The notes under the pieces were generated by a model that worked only from the letters and a program-made list of their open reading frames with translations, searched no databases and was not told where the DNA came from. Below, in pieces: positions 51,808 through 60,726 of a DNA stretch of 64,000 nt. Both the position numbers and the translations under genes were made by a program. Within the stretch, counting starts at the first letter, position 1. Every line of letters starts with the position of its first letter. Source of the DNA: Sphingomonas sp. SUN019 (GTDB lineage: Bacteria; Pseudomonadota; Alphaproteobacteria; Sphingomonadales; Sphingomonadaceae); the NCBI RefSeq assembly GCF_024758705.1, contig NZ_CP096971.1, positions 62,001 to 126,000 on the forward strand, written 5' to 3'.

Positions 51808-53064
51808 ATGATCCATGCCCTGAACCGCCGCACGCTGATCGGCGCCGCGCTCGCCGCGCCGATGCTCTCCACCACGGCGATTCTCCGTGCGGCGGAGCCC
51901 GATCTGTCGAGCCTGTCGGACCTGACGAATGCGGTGAAATCGATCGATGCGGCCGAACGTGCGCAGCGTATCGCCCGCGCGCAGGAGATGATGCGTGTTG
52001 CGGATATCGCGGCGGTGGTGATCGAGCCCGGCGCGTCGCTGACCTATTTCACCGGCGTGAAATGGAGCCGCAGCGAACGCGTCACCGCCGCGGTCATCCC
52101 GCGCGAAGGTGAGGCGTTGATCGTCACGCCGTTCTTCGAGGAGCCGTCGGTGCGCGAGACGCTCGACGTGCCCGCGGAGGTGCACGTTTGGCAGGAGGAC
52201 GAGAGCCCGTTGGCGCTGATCGCGGCGTGGCTGAAGGAGCGCAAGCTGACCACCGGCAAGCTCGGGATCGAGGAAACTGCGCGCTTCTTCGTGTCGGACG
52301 GGCTCGGGGCGTTGCTTCCGGGGGTGCGAATCGTTTCCGCCAACCCGATCGTCCGCGCGATCCGCATGATCAAGACCCCCGCCGAGATCACGCTGATGCA
52401 GGCCGCGACGGACGTGACGATTGCCGCCTATCGCTGGACGTGGCCGCGCGTCGAGGCCGGGATGACGGGCAAGGACGTGTCCGCACTGATGAACGCCGCG
52501 ACGCAGAAACTGGGCGGTGAGCCGCTGTTTTCGATGGCGCTGGTCGGCGAGGCGGCGGCCTATCCGCATGGCAGCCGCAAGGTCCACAGGATCGCGCCGG
52601 GCGAGGTGCTGCTGATGGATTGCGGCTGTTCGGTGCGGGATTACGAATCGGACGTGTCGCGGACGTTTTCCTACCGCAATGTCCGCCCGGAGGTCCGCAA
52701 AGTGTGGGATCAGGTCGCCAAAGGCCAACAGATCGCGTTCGCCGCTGCGAAGATCGGCGCGCCAGCCGGGACAATCGACGACGCGGTCCGCGGGTACTAC
52801 GAATCGCTAGGTTACGGCCCGCGCTACCGTCTCCCCGGTCTGTCGCACCGCACCGGCCACGGCATCGGCATGGACGGCCACGAACCGATTAACCTGGTGC
52901 ACGGCGAGACGACGAAACTGGCCGCGGGCATGTGCTTCTCCGACGAGCCGGGGCTTTACCTGCCCGGCAAGTTCGGCGTCCGGCTGGAGGATTGCTTGCA
53001 CATGACCGACGCAGGACCGAAATGGTTCAGCGAGCCGCCGAAGTCGATCGATGCGCCGATTTAA
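51808..53064 (+). CDS. Tat-exported M24 family metallopeptidase (Xaa-Pro peptidase-like)
   Basis: 418 aa. Twin-arginine signal NRRTLIGAALAAPMLS at the N-terminus predicts export. The creatinase-like N-domain (IARAQEMMRVADIAAVVIEP) is followed by the pita-bread catalytic domain: AAYPHGSRKVHRIAPGEV, LLMDCGCSVRDYESDVSRTF (metal Asp pair), GLSHRTGHGIGMDGHEPINL and CFSDEPGLYLPGKFGVRLED (metal Glu residues). Start ATG 51808 lies beyond repeat F. Export implies periplasmic peptide turnover. Confidence 0.9.
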   Translation: MIHALNRRTLIGAALAAPMLSTTAILRAAEPDLSSLSDLTNAVKSIDAAERAQRIARAQEMMRVADIAAVVIEPGASLTYFTGVKWSRSERVTAAVIPREGEALIVTPFFEEPSVRETLDVPAEVHVWQEDESPLALIAAWLKERKLTTGKLGIEETARFFVSDGLGALLPGVRIVSANPIVRAIRMIKTPAEITLMQAATDVTIAAYRWTWPRVEAGMTGKDVSALMNAATQKLGGEPLFSMALVGEAAAYPHGSRKVHRIAPGEVLLMDCGCSVRDYESDVSRTFSYRNVRPEVRKVWDQVAKGQQIAFAAAKIGAPAGTIDDAVRGYYESLGYGPRYRLPGLSHRTGHGIGMDGHEPINLVHGETTKLAAGMCFSDEPGLYLPGKFGVRLEDCLHMTDAGPKWFSEPPKSIDAPI

Positions 53065-53073
53065 TAGGGGATT

Positions 53074-53369
53074 TCAGTCCAGAAGCAGGATTGCGGTGTA
53101 GTCTCGTGACCCGTGAAGCACGTGAAGGATCGCAACCGCGTCATCCTCGATCCGGTAAAAGATCAGGTACTTGCCGTGCAAACAGCGCCTGATGCCTTGA
53201 TGCTCATATCGCCGCACGTGGGAAATCGCTCCGGAAAGAACGGCAAGTGCGCACATCGCGCGCGTATCTCGCGGACAAACATCACGGCCCGCACTGGGTC
53301 GTCGCGAGCGATGTAGTCGGCGATGGCTTCGAGATCGTCTTCCGCCTCGGCGTTGAAGCGAACAATCAT
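53074..53369 (-). pseudogene. parE: ParE/RelE-type toxin, frameshifted
   Basis: Two minus-strand frames carry one ParE-like protein: the N-terminal part IVRFNAEAEDDLEAIADYIA to FFPERFP, then in the next frame VRRYEHQGIRRCLHGKYLIF to ILHVLHGSRDYTAILLLD. Both halves are well conserved in family terms. The frames join at a run of G on the plus strand (53220-53222, CCC on the coding strand); adding one C restores FPHVRRYEHQ and a 98 aa protein of normal length. As given, the toxin is broken. A sequencing error in the homopolymer is possible. The antitoxin lies immediately upstream with an ATGA overlap. Confidence 0.85.
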
Positions 53370-53623
53370 TCCGCGTGCGGAATCATCGCCAGATATTTCG
53401 CTTCCAGGCGATCGAACACCTCGTCCGCCGGGCGGGTCCGGCCTGCCTCGCTATCCGCCAGACCGCGCGCGAGGGCCGCATCGAGGGCGGCAAGCCGCGC
53501 CTCGCGATCCTGAACAAGACGGACGCCCTCGCGCAGCACCTCGCTTTTCGAATTGTACCGTCCGCTGTCGACCATCGTGGCGACGAACGCCTCCAGCGTC
53601 TTACCCAGTTCCGCACTGATCAT
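53366..53623 (-). CDS. parD: ParD-like antitoxin
   Basis: 85 aa ribbon-helix-helix antitoxin, MISAELGKTLEAFVATMVDS then GRYNSKSEVLREGVRLVQDR at the N-terminus (the DNA-binding and dimer region), and an acidic C-terminal half that would bind ParE. ATG 53623 is the family start; the upstream extension adds nine residues without homology. The stop overlaps the toxin ATG by four bases (typical parDE coupling). It should autorepress the pair; a short imperfect repeat TTGAGTTATCAA lies at 53639-53650. Confidence 0.9.
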   Translation of the reverse strand: MISAELGKTLEAFVATMVDSGRYNSKSEVLREGVRLVQDREARLAALDAALARGLADSEAGRTRPADEVFDRLEAKYLAMIPHAE

Positions 53624-53727
53624 GGCACCGCTCCATATTTGAGTTATCAACTATTATCAGCGCATTTGATTCCAGTCCACGCCCTGACCGCTAGGCAGCG
53701 CGGCTTTGCGCGATTAAGTCCCCACCC

Positions 53728-56388
53728 ATGACCTCGACCAACGACATTCGCCGCGGCTTCCTCGATTATTTTGCGAACGCAGGCCATACGATCGTGCCCA
53801 GCGCGCCGCTGGTGCCGCAAAACGACCCGACGTTGATGTTCGTCAACGCCGGGATGGTGCCGTTCAAGAACGTCTTCACCGGTCTTGAAAGCCGCCCGTA
53901 CAAGACCGCGGTGTCGTCGCAGAAATGCGTGCGGGCGGGGGGCAAGCACAATGACCTCGACAATGTCGGCTATACCGCGCGGCATCATACGTTTTTCGAA
54001 ATGCTGGGGAATTTCAGCTTCGGCGATTATTTCAAGGAACAGGCGATCGCCCACGCCTGGACGTTGCTGACGAAAGAATGGGGCCTTCCGGCCGACAAGC
54101 TGACCGCGACGGTCTATCACACCGACGATCAGGCGTTCGATCTGTGGAAGAAGATCGCAGGTCTGCCCGAGCACCGCATCATCCGCATCGCGACCAAGGA
54201 CAATTTCTGGGCGATGGGATCGGACGGGCCGTGCGGGCCGTGTTCGGAGATTTTCTACGATCACGGCGATCATATTCCCGGTGGCCCTCCCGGCAGTCCG
54301 GATGAGGACGGCGACCGCTTCGTCGAGATCTGGAACCTGGTGTTCATGCAGCATCTGCAGGAGGCCGATGCGATCGTCGGCGATCTGCCGCGGCCGTCGA
54401 TCGACACCGGCATGGGGCTGGAGCGGGTCGCCGCGGTGATGCAGGGCGTCACTGACAATTACGACACCGACACGTTCAAGGCGCTGATCGCGGCGTCGGG
54501 AGAACTGACGCACACCGCGACGACCGGCGGCAATCAGGCGAGCCACCGTGTGATCGCGGATCACCTGCGCACGTCGGGCTTCCTGGTCGCGGACGGCGTG
54601 CTGCCCGCGAACGAAGGCCGCGGTTACGTGTTGCGCCGGATCATGCGGCGCGCGATGCGGCACGCGCATCTGCTGGGCGCGAAGGAGCCGCTGATGCACC
54701 GGCTGGTCCCGGCGCTGGTCGCGGAGATGGGCGCGGCGTTTCCCGAACTGGTTCGCGCGCAGCCGATGATCGAGGCGACGCTGCGGCAGGAGGAAACGCG
54801 TTTCCGCCAGACGCTCGACAAGGGACTGAAGCTGCTCGACGAGGCGACCGCGGGCATGGCGGCGGGCGATACGCTGAGCGGCGAAACCGCGTTCAAACTC
54901 TACGACACGTTCGGTTTCCCGTACGATCTGACCGAGGATGCTCTGCGCACGCAGGGCTTTACGGTCGATCGTGCGGGCTTCGATACCGCGATGGCCGAGC
55001 AGAAGCGCGCGGCGCGGGCGGCGTGGAAGGGGTCGGGCGCGAAGGCGTCGGACGATCTGTGGTTCGATATCGCCGAGGAAAGCGGATCGACCGAATTCAC
55101 CGGTTATTCGAGCGATACCGGCGAAGGCGCAGTCGTTGCGCTGGTGAAGGATGGCGTGAGCGTCGAGCGGGCCGACGCTGGCGACAGCGTCGATGTGATC
55201 GTGAACCAGACGCCCTTCTATGGCGAGAGCGGCGGCCAGGTCGGTGATGCGGGTTCGATCAGCAGCGACAATGGTTTGCGCGCGATCGTTCAGGATACGT
55301 CGAAACAGCTAGGCCGGGTATTCGTCCATCATGCGAAGATTCAGGCGGGCGAAATCAAGGTCGGCGATGCGGTGAAGCTGGCGATCGACGTGAAGCGCCG
55401 CGCCGCGATCCGCGCCAATCACTCTGCGACGCATCTGCTGCACGAGGCGTTGCGCCAGCGGCTGGGGACGCATGTCGCGCAGAAGGGGTCGCTGGTCGCG
55501 CCCGATCGGCTGCGTTTCGACGTGTCGCATCCGGTCGCGATGACTCCGGCCGAACTCGCCGATGCGGAAGTCGCGGTGAATGCGCAGATCCGCGGCAACG
55601 GCGCGGTTTCGACCCGGTTGATGACCCCGGACGAGGCGATCGCTGAGGGTGCGATGGCGTTGTTCGGTGAGAAATACGGCGATGAGGTTCGCGTCGTATC
55701 GATGGGCACGGAGGATGATGGCAAGACCTATTCGATCGAACTGTGCGGCGGCACGCACGTCGGGGCGCTGGGCGACATCGGCCTGTTCAAGGTCGTCGGC
55801 GAGGGCGCGGTATCGTCGGGCGTGCGGCGGGTCGAGGCGCTGACCGGCGAGGCGGCGCGAACCTATCTGACCGCGCGTGACGAGAAATTGCGCGAGGCGG
55901 CGGCGGCGCTGAAGTCTTCGCCCGACGAAGTGCCCGCGCGCGTCGCGGCGCTGATCGAGGATCGGCGGCGGCTGGAACGCGAACTGGCCGAGGCCAAGAA
56001 GGCGCTCGCGATGGGTGGGGGGGCTGCGGGCCCGGCCGAAAGCGAGGAGGCTGGCGGCGTCGCGTTTGTGGGTCAGGTGCTCGACGGGTTCGAGGCGAAG
56101 GGCCTGCGCGGTGCGGTCGACGAGACGAAGCAGCGGATCGGATCGGGCGTCGCGGTGCTGGTGGCGGTGAACGACGGGCGCGCGACGGTGGCGGTCGGGG
56201 TGACCGACGATCTGGTCGCGACGTTCAATGCGGTGGACTTGCTGCGCCAGGCGGTCGCCGCTGTCGGCGGACAGGGCGGCGGTGGACGGCCTGACATGGC
56301 GCAGGGCGGCGGACCGGATGGGTCGAAGGCCGCGGACGCGGTGGCGGCGGTCCGCGCGGCGCTCGAGGAGAGCCGCGCGGCCGCCTGA
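53728..56388 (+). CDS. alaS: alanyl-tRNA synthetase
   Basis: Class II synthetase with editing domain, 886 aa. Catalytic core: [56 protein letters not shown] and [20 protein letters not shown] helix ([20 protein letters not shown]). Editing domain zinc motifs: [14 protein letters not shown] near residue 564 and [20 protein letters not shown] near residue 672. C-terminal DHHA1 domain ends in [12 protein letters not shown]. Transcribed on its own; 4 bp separate it from the convergent gene. Confidence 0.97.
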   Translation: MTSTNDIRRGFLDYFANAGHTIVPSAPLVPQNDPTLMFVNAGMVPFKNVFTGLESRPYKTAVSSQKCVRAGGKHNDLDNVGYTARHHTFFEMLGNFSFGDYFKEQAIAHAWTLLTKEWGLPADKLTATVYHTDDQAFDLWKKIAGLPEHRIIRIATKDNFWAMGSDGPCGPCSEIFYDHGDHIPGGPPGSPDEDGDRFVEIWNLVFMQHLQEADAIVGDLPRPSIDTGMGLERVAAVMQGVTDNYDTDTFKALIAASGELTHTATTGGNQASHRVIADHLRTSGFLVADGVLPANEGRGYVLRRIMRRAMRHAHLLGAKEPLMHRLVPALVAEMGAAFPELVRAQPMIEATLRQEETRFRQTLDKGLKLLDEATAGMAAGDTLSGETAFKLYDTFGFPYDLTEDALRTQGFTVDRAGFDTAMAEQKRAARAAWKGSGAKASDDLWFDIAEESGSTEFTGYSSDTGEGAVVALVKDGVSVERADAGDSVDVIVNQTPFYGESGGQVGDAGSISSDNGLRAIVQDTSKQLGRVFVHHAKIQAGEIKVGDAVKLAIDVKRRAAIRANHSATHLLHEALRQRLGTHVAQKGSLVAPDRLRFDVSHPVAMTPAELADAEVAVNAQIRGNGAVSTRLMTPDEAIAEGAMALFGEKYGDEVRVVSMGTEDDGKTYSIELCGGTHVGALGDIGLFKVVGEGAVSSGVRRVEALTGEAARTYLTARDEKLREAAAALKSSPDEVPARVAALIEDRRRLERELAEAKKALAMGGGAAGPAESEEAGGVAFVGQVLDGFEAKGLRGAVDETKQRIGSGVAVLVAVNDGRATVAVGVTDDLVATFNAVDLLRQAVAAVGGQGGGGRPDMAQGGGPDGSKAADAVAAVRAALEESRAAA

Positions 56389-56392
56389 CCGG

Positions 56393-56983
56393 TTACTTCG
56401 CGGGCGGGGTGGCGGCTGGAGCGGGGGCTGCTGCCCCTGCCGGCGCCGCCGCGCCGCTCATCGCCGCGTCGAGTTGCGCCGCGGTCATGCCGAGCGTCAC
56501 GCCCTTCTCGCCTGGACCGAAGCCCGCGATCGGCAGCTTCGCTTCGCCCTTGGCGGTCTTCAGCGTGACGTATTGCGCGTCGGTCGCCTTGATCGTGCCG
56601 AGCGTCGCGCCGCCCGTGCCATAGACGGTGGCGCCAGCGACGAGCTGCGACCGGAACTGCTGGGTCGCCTGCGCGGTCTGCTGACCGGCGGCGGCGTCGA
56701 GCTGCGCCTTGGTCATGCCGAGCGTCGGACCCTTCGCGCCGGTGCCGAGCGAGGCGACCGGGACCGCCGCCTTTACCGTGCCGGTGTCGATCACGGCGTT
56801 CGCGCCATCGGTGCTGGCGATCGTGCCGACCACGCCGCCCTGCGCGTCATAAACGGTCGCGCCGACCGCCGCTGAGGCCGTGGCCCCGGCGGCAGGCGCA
56901 GCGGCGGGAGCGGGTGCAGTCTGCGCGCTGACGGAGATCGGCGTGAGCGCGGTGGTCAGGGCGATGAACGCGAAACGGTACAT
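56393..56983 (-). CDS. exported protein with a duplicated module
   Basis: 196 aa with a signal peptide (MYRFAFIALTTALTPISVSA, AQTAPAP cleavage), Ala/Pro-rich spacers and two copies of a module of about 60 aa: ATVYDAQGGVVGTI...LGMTKAQLDAA and ATVYGTGGATLGTI...LGMTAAQLDAA. Each module reads as a small beta-barrel of PRC type followed by a short helix. I do not know a named family for this pair. Convergent with alaS. Confidence 0.7.
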   Translation of the reverse strand: MYRFAFIALTTALTPISVSAQTAPAPAAAPAAGATASAAVGATVYDAQGGVVGTIASTDGANAVIDTGTVKAAVPVASLGTGAKGPTLGMTKAQLDAAAGQQTAQATQQFRSQLVAGATVYGTGGATLGTIKATDAQYVTLKTAKGEAKLPIAGFGPGEKGVTLGMTAAQLDAAMSGAAAPAGAAAPAPAATPPAK

Positions 56984-57145
56984 GGTATTTCCCTCATGTG
57001 TTGCCGTGGTGAAAATCTTGTTTCGTTAAATCAACGACGACAATGCGATGGAGTTCCCTGCAAGCCGCCCCGCGGCGGATCGCGCGATTGAAGGGACGAA
57101 TGGCGCGATGTTCCATTCGCGTTCGCGCCTTCCTATGTTTCGGGC

Positions 57146-57850
57146 ATGACCGATCTCAGCGATTTTCCGATCACCCGCCGTTGGCCCGCCCGGTATCCCG
57201 ACCGCATCCAGCTATATTCGCTGAACACGCCGAACGGGGTGAAGGCGTCGATCATACTGGAGGAGATCGGGCTGCCGTATGAGGCGCATCTGGTCGATTT
57301 CGGGAAGGACGACCAGAAATCGCCCGAGTTCCTGTCGCTCAACCTGAACGGCAAGATCCCCGCGCTGATCGATCCCGATGGGCCGGGCGGCACGCCGCTG
57401 GCGCTGTTCGAGAGCGGCGCGATCCTGCTCTATCTCGCCGACAAGACCGGCCAGTTCATCCCGAGCGACCCCGCTGGGCGGTGGCACGCGATCCAATGGG
57501 TGATGTTCCAGATGGGCGGTGTCGGACCGATGTTCGGGCAGCTTGGTTTCTTCAACAAGTTCGCGGGCAGGGCGTGGCCGGACAAGCGCCCGCTGGAGCG
57601 ATATGTTGCGGAGGCGAAGCGGCTGCTGGGCGTCATGGACACGGCGTTGGCGGGGAAGACGTGGTTTCTGGGTGAAGAATACACGATCGCAGACATCTCG
57701 ATGCTGGGGTGGGTGCGTAACCTTATCGGCTTCTATGAAGCGCGCGAGCTGGTCGGGTTCGATCGCTACGCGAACGTTGCGGCATGGCTGGAACGGGGGC
57801 TTGCGCGCCCGGCGGTGCAGCGCGGCCTGGAGATTCCGGCGAAGGGTTAG
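57146..57850 (+). CDS. glutathione S-transferase family protein (YfcG-like)
   Basis: 234 aa. Thioredoxin-like N-terminal half with IQLYSLNTPNGVKASIILEE, LNLNGKIPALIDPDGPGGTP and ALFESGAILLYLADKTGQF; helical C-terminal half with QWVMFQMGGVGPMFGQLGFF and YTIADISMLGWVRNLIG. This pattern is that of the YfcG/disulfide-reductase branch and is close to the YghU protein at 11089. Substrate unknown. Confidence 0.9.
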   Translation: MTDLSDFPITRRWPARYPDRIQLYSLNTPNGVKASIILEEIGLPYEAHLVDFGKDDQKSPEFLSLNLNGKIPALIDPDGPGGTPLALFESGAILLYLADKTGQFIPSDPAGRWHAIQWVMFQMGGVGPMFGQLGFFNKFAGRAWPDKRPLERYVAEAKRLLGVMDTALAGKTWFLGEEYTIADISMLGWVRNLIGFYEARELVGFDRYANVAAWLERGLARPAVQRGLEIPAKG

Positions 57851-57963
57851 CGTCGGTTCGCGAGCGCGAACGAAGATTCCTGTGGGTAACTCATGCCGCG
57901 CGTCCATTTCGGGTCCACCCCTGTACAAAAGTACGGTAGCGCCAGTCGTGAGGGAGGATTCGG

Positions 57964-58161
57964 ATGCACGGCTTCGCTTCCAATGATGCGCTTATTCATG
58001 GGTCGGTCGTCGGTGCCGATGTCGCGAACGAAATGCTGGCGGCGTTGCGCGCCGGGACGGTCACGCTGGCCTATGTCACGGCCTGGATCGGCGAGCTTCG
58101 CAGCGAAGATCTCGGGATGCTGGCGCGCGAGGTCGAACTCAGGCTGCCCCGCATGAATTGA
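57964..58161 (+). CDS. hypothetical protein, 65 aa
   Basis: Small protein from ATG 57964 with a GGGAGGATT ribosome site. The sequence is MHGFASNDALIHGSVVGADV onwards; the middle (NEMLAALRAGTVTLAYVTAW) is helical and mildly hydrophobic, and the C-terminus is charged. It lies 55 nt before radA on the same strand. No family recognised. Composition is coding-like. Confidence 0.5.
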   Translation: MHGFASNDALIHGSVVGADVANEMLAALRAGTVTLAYVTAWIGELRSEDLGMLAREVELRLPRMN

Positions 58162-58215
58162 CCCGATCGAATCTCTCTGTTCCCCTCTCGTTCCAGTCCT
58201 GCTACATCGGTGCGC

Positions 58216-59589
58216 ATGGCGAAACCCCAGAAGCGCTACGTGTGTCAGGCCTGCGGATCGGTGTCGCACCGGTGGCAGGGGCAATGCGGCGATTGTTCGG
58301 AATGGAATACGCTGGTCGAGGAGATCGGCGGGAACGTCACGCCGTTTCAGGCCAAGCATAACCTCCAATCGGGCGGGCGCGCGTTTCAGCTGGTCGGGCT
58401 GGATGCGGAGGTCGCGCTGCCCGAGCGAATGGCGTCGGGAATCGCCGAATTCGACCGCGCGCTGGGCGGGGGGTTCGTCGAGGGATCGGCGACGCTGATC
58501 GGCGGCGATCCGGGGATCGGGAAATCGACTTTGCTGTTGCAGGCGGCGGCGAAGATGGCGCTGGCCGGGCTGCCCGTCGCCTATGTCTCGGGCGAGGAAG
58601 CCGCGGATCAGGTGCGGCTGCGCGCGCGGCGGCTGGGGCTGGGCAATGCGCCGGTGCAGCTCGCGGCGGCGACGTCGGTGCGCGATATCCTGACCACCTT
58701 GTCCACTGGGCGGCCACCCGCGTTGCTGGTGATCGATTCGATCCAGACGATGCACTCCGACCTGATCGAGGGCGCGCCGGGGACGGTCAGTCAGGTGCGC
58801 GCGTCGGCGCAGGAATTGATCCGCTTCGCTAAGGAACGCGGCACCGCGGTGGTGCTGGTCGGGCACGTCACGAAGGACGGGACGATCGCGGGGCCGCGCG
58901 TGCTGGAGCATATGGTCGACACCGTGCTCAGCTTCGAAGGCGAGCGCAGCCACCAGTACCGCATCCTGCGCGCGATCAAGAACCGCTTCGGCGGCACCGA
59001 TGAGATCGGCGTGTTCGCGATGGTCGCGGAGGGGCTGGCCGAGGTGTCGAACCCATCGGCGCTGTTCCTGACGCAGCGCGACGAAGGCGTGACGGGGACG
59101 GTTGTGTTTCCGGCGCTGGAGGGGACGCGGCCGGTGCTGGTCGAGATACAGGCGCTGGTTGTGCGGCTCGCCAGCGGTGCGACGCCGCGGCGGGCGGTGG
59201 TCGGCTGGGACAGCGGGCGGCTGGCGATGATTCTCGCGGTGCTGGAGGCGCGGTGCGGCCTGAATTTCTCGACCTGCGAGGTGTATCTGAACATCGCGGG
59301 CGGATACCGGGTGCAGGATCCCGCGGCCGATCTGGCGGTGGCGGCGGCTTTGGTGTCGGCGCTGTCCGAACGGCCGGTTGCGGCGGATGCGGTGGCGTTC
59401 GGGGAAGTCGCGCTGTCGGGTGAGCTACGCCCGGTCGCGCATGGCGCATTGCGATTGAAGGAGGCGGGCAAGCTGGGGTTCGAACGCGCATTGGTGCCCG
59501 GCGCGATGAGCGGGGACAAGAGTCCGCTGACGCTGTCTGGGTTCAAGACGCTCGGCCGGTTCGTTGACCATATGCTGGGGCGGGGGTAG
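58216..59589 (+). CDS. radA: DNA repair protein RadA
   Basis: RecA-related helicase-like repair protein, 457 aa. N-terminal zinc finger YVCQACGSVSHRWQGQCGDC, Walker A LIGGDPGIGKSTLLLQAA near residue 100, the RadA-specific KNRFG (ILRAIKNRFGGTDEIGVF), and a C-terminal Lon-like domain with VAAALVSALSERPVAADAVA and GEVALSGELRPV. ATG 58216 gives MAKPQKRYVC; GTG 58210 is two codons upstream. A long inverted repeat follows the stop. Confidence 0.96.
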   Translation: MAKPQKRYVCQACGSVSHRWQGQCGDCSEWNTLVEEIGGNVTPFQAKHNLQSGGRAFQLVGLDAEVALPERMASGIAEFDRALGGGFVEGSATLIGGDPGIGKSTLLLQAAAKMALAGLPVAYVSGEEAADQVRLRARRLGLGNAPVQLAAATSVRDILTTLSTGRPPALLVIDSIQTMHSDLIEGAPGTVSQVRASAQELIRFAKERGTAVVLVGHVTKDGTIAGPRVLEHMVDTVLSFEGERSHQYRILRAIKNRFGGTDEIGVFAMVAEGLAEVSNPSALFLTQRDEGVTGTVVFPALEGTRPVLVEIQALVVRLASGATPRRAVVGWDSGRLAMILAVLEARCGLNFSTCEVYLNIAGGYRVQDPAADLAVAAALVSALSERPVAADAVAFGEVALSGELRPVAHGALRLKEAGKLGFERALVPGAMSGDKSPLTLSGFKTLGRFVDHMLGRG

Positions 59590-59614
59590 CGCGTCCGACA
59601 ACATAACCCCACAT

Positions 59615-59728
59615 CCGCTCATCCTGAGGAGCCATTGAGCTTGTCGAAATGGCGTCTCGAAGGACACATTCGAACCCGTCCTTCGAGACGGGTCTTCGCC
59701 ACGCTCAGCCCCTCCTCAGGATGAGCGG
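59615..59728. repeat. inverted repeat element (family C)
   Basis: Perfect 17 bp outer arms (59615-59631, CCGCTCATCCTGAGGAG, and 59712-59728) enclose a perfect 13 bp hairpin (59653-59665 and 59678-59690, CGTCTCGAAGGAC) and a third GAGCTTGTCGAA-like word. It lies between radA and cvpA, on the same strand. Confidence 0.92.
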
Positions 59729-59758
59729 TCTGGGACAATATTGGGCCGGTATTTTTCG

Positions 59759-60301
59759 ATGAATCTCAACGGCACCGACATCGCCGTCCTGATCGCGGTC
59801 GGCGGCAGCGCTTTGCTGGGGCTGAAGCGCGGCTTCGTGACCGAAGTGCTGGCGCTGTTCGCCTGGGTGGCGATCGTGTTCGCGGTGAAGATCGCGCATC
59901 TGCCGCTGGCGAAGATGCTGACCGTGACGGTCGGCACGTCATCCGGCGCGGCGGTGCTGGCGTTCGCGTTGCTGGCCGGGGGCACCTATTTCCTCGGGCG
60001 GCTGGTCGCCAATGCGATCGGCGGGCGAGTGCGAAGCTCGGTGCTGGGGCCCGTCGATCGCGCGCTCGGGTTCGGGTTCGGGGCGTTGAAGGGCTTGATC
60101 CTCGCCAGCCTCGCATTCCTGCTGATCGTACTGGTGCTCGACACGATCGGCGGCGGGCCGACGCGGCGGCCGTTGTGGCTGAAGGAGGCGCGGACCTATC
60201 CGTTGCTGAACGCGACCAGCGCAGGAATCGCCGATTTCGTCGATCGCCGCCGCCGCGGGCAGCCGGTGTTCGCGCCGCGTCCGGCAGGGGCTGCGAAGTG
60301 A
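59759..60301 (+). CDS. cvpA: CvpA family membrane protein
   Basis: 180 aa with four hydrophobic segments (IAVLIAVGGSALLGLKRGF, VLALFAWVAIVFAVKI, AVLAFALLAGGTYFLGRLVA and ILASLAFLLIVLVLDTIG) and a basic C-terminus. Family CvpA, linked to colicin V production and envelope function. ATG 59759. Its stop (TGA) overlaps the GTG of the following gene (GTGA). Confidence 0.9.
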   Translation: MNLNGTDIAVLIAVGGSALLGLKRGFVTEVLALFAWVAIVFAVKIAHLPLAKMLTVTVGTSSGAAVLAFALLAGGTYFLGRLVANAIGGRVRSSVLGPVDRALGFGFGALKGLILASLAFLLIVLVLDTIGGGPTRRPLWLKEARTYPLLNATSAGIADFVDRRRRGQPVFAPRPAGAAK

Positions 60302-60726
60302 ACGCGCCGCTCTACAATGCGGAGATTTTGCGGTTGGCGACGGAAAACCCGATCGACGAACGGCTCGCGTCGCCGATGGCGTCGGTCGAGAAACGCTCGC
60401 CGATCTGCGGCAGCCGCGTGACGGTGGACGTCAACGTGGACGGCGAGGGACGCGTGAGTGAGGCCGGGATGCTGGTGCGTGCGTGCGCGCTGGGGCAGGC
60501 GTCGTCGTCGCTGCTCGCCGCGAACCTGATCGGCCGCACGCCTGAGGAGTTGGCGGCGGCGCGCGATGCGCTGACCGCGTGGCTGGCGCGCGAGGGGGAC
60601 GCGCCCGATTGGCCCGGACTCGACATCTTCACCCCCGCGCTCGACTATACCGCGCGTCACCCGTCGATCCGCCTCGCGTTCGAGGCGGCGGCGGAGGCGG
60701 CCGAGATCGCACGGGGAACGAAGTAG
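60298..60726 (+). CDS. NifU/IscU-like iron-sulfur scaffold protein
   Basis: 142 aa from GTG 60298. Related to the SUF/IscU scaffold fold: PLYNAEILRLATENPIDER, SPICGSRVTVDVNVDGEGRV and VRACALGQASSSLLAANLIG contain two of the conserved cysteines (CG and AC). The third usual Cys is not obvious. Placement between cvpA and a Kef antiporter is unusual for an Fe-S scaffold. Start fixed by the overlap with cvpA. Confidence 0.82.
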   Translation: MNAPLYNAEILRLATENPIDERLASPMASVEKRSPICGSRVTVDVNVDGEGRVSEAGMLVRACALGQASSSLLAANLIGRTPEELAAARDALTAWLAREGDAPDWPGLDIFTPALDYTARHPSIRLAFEAAAEAAEIARGTK

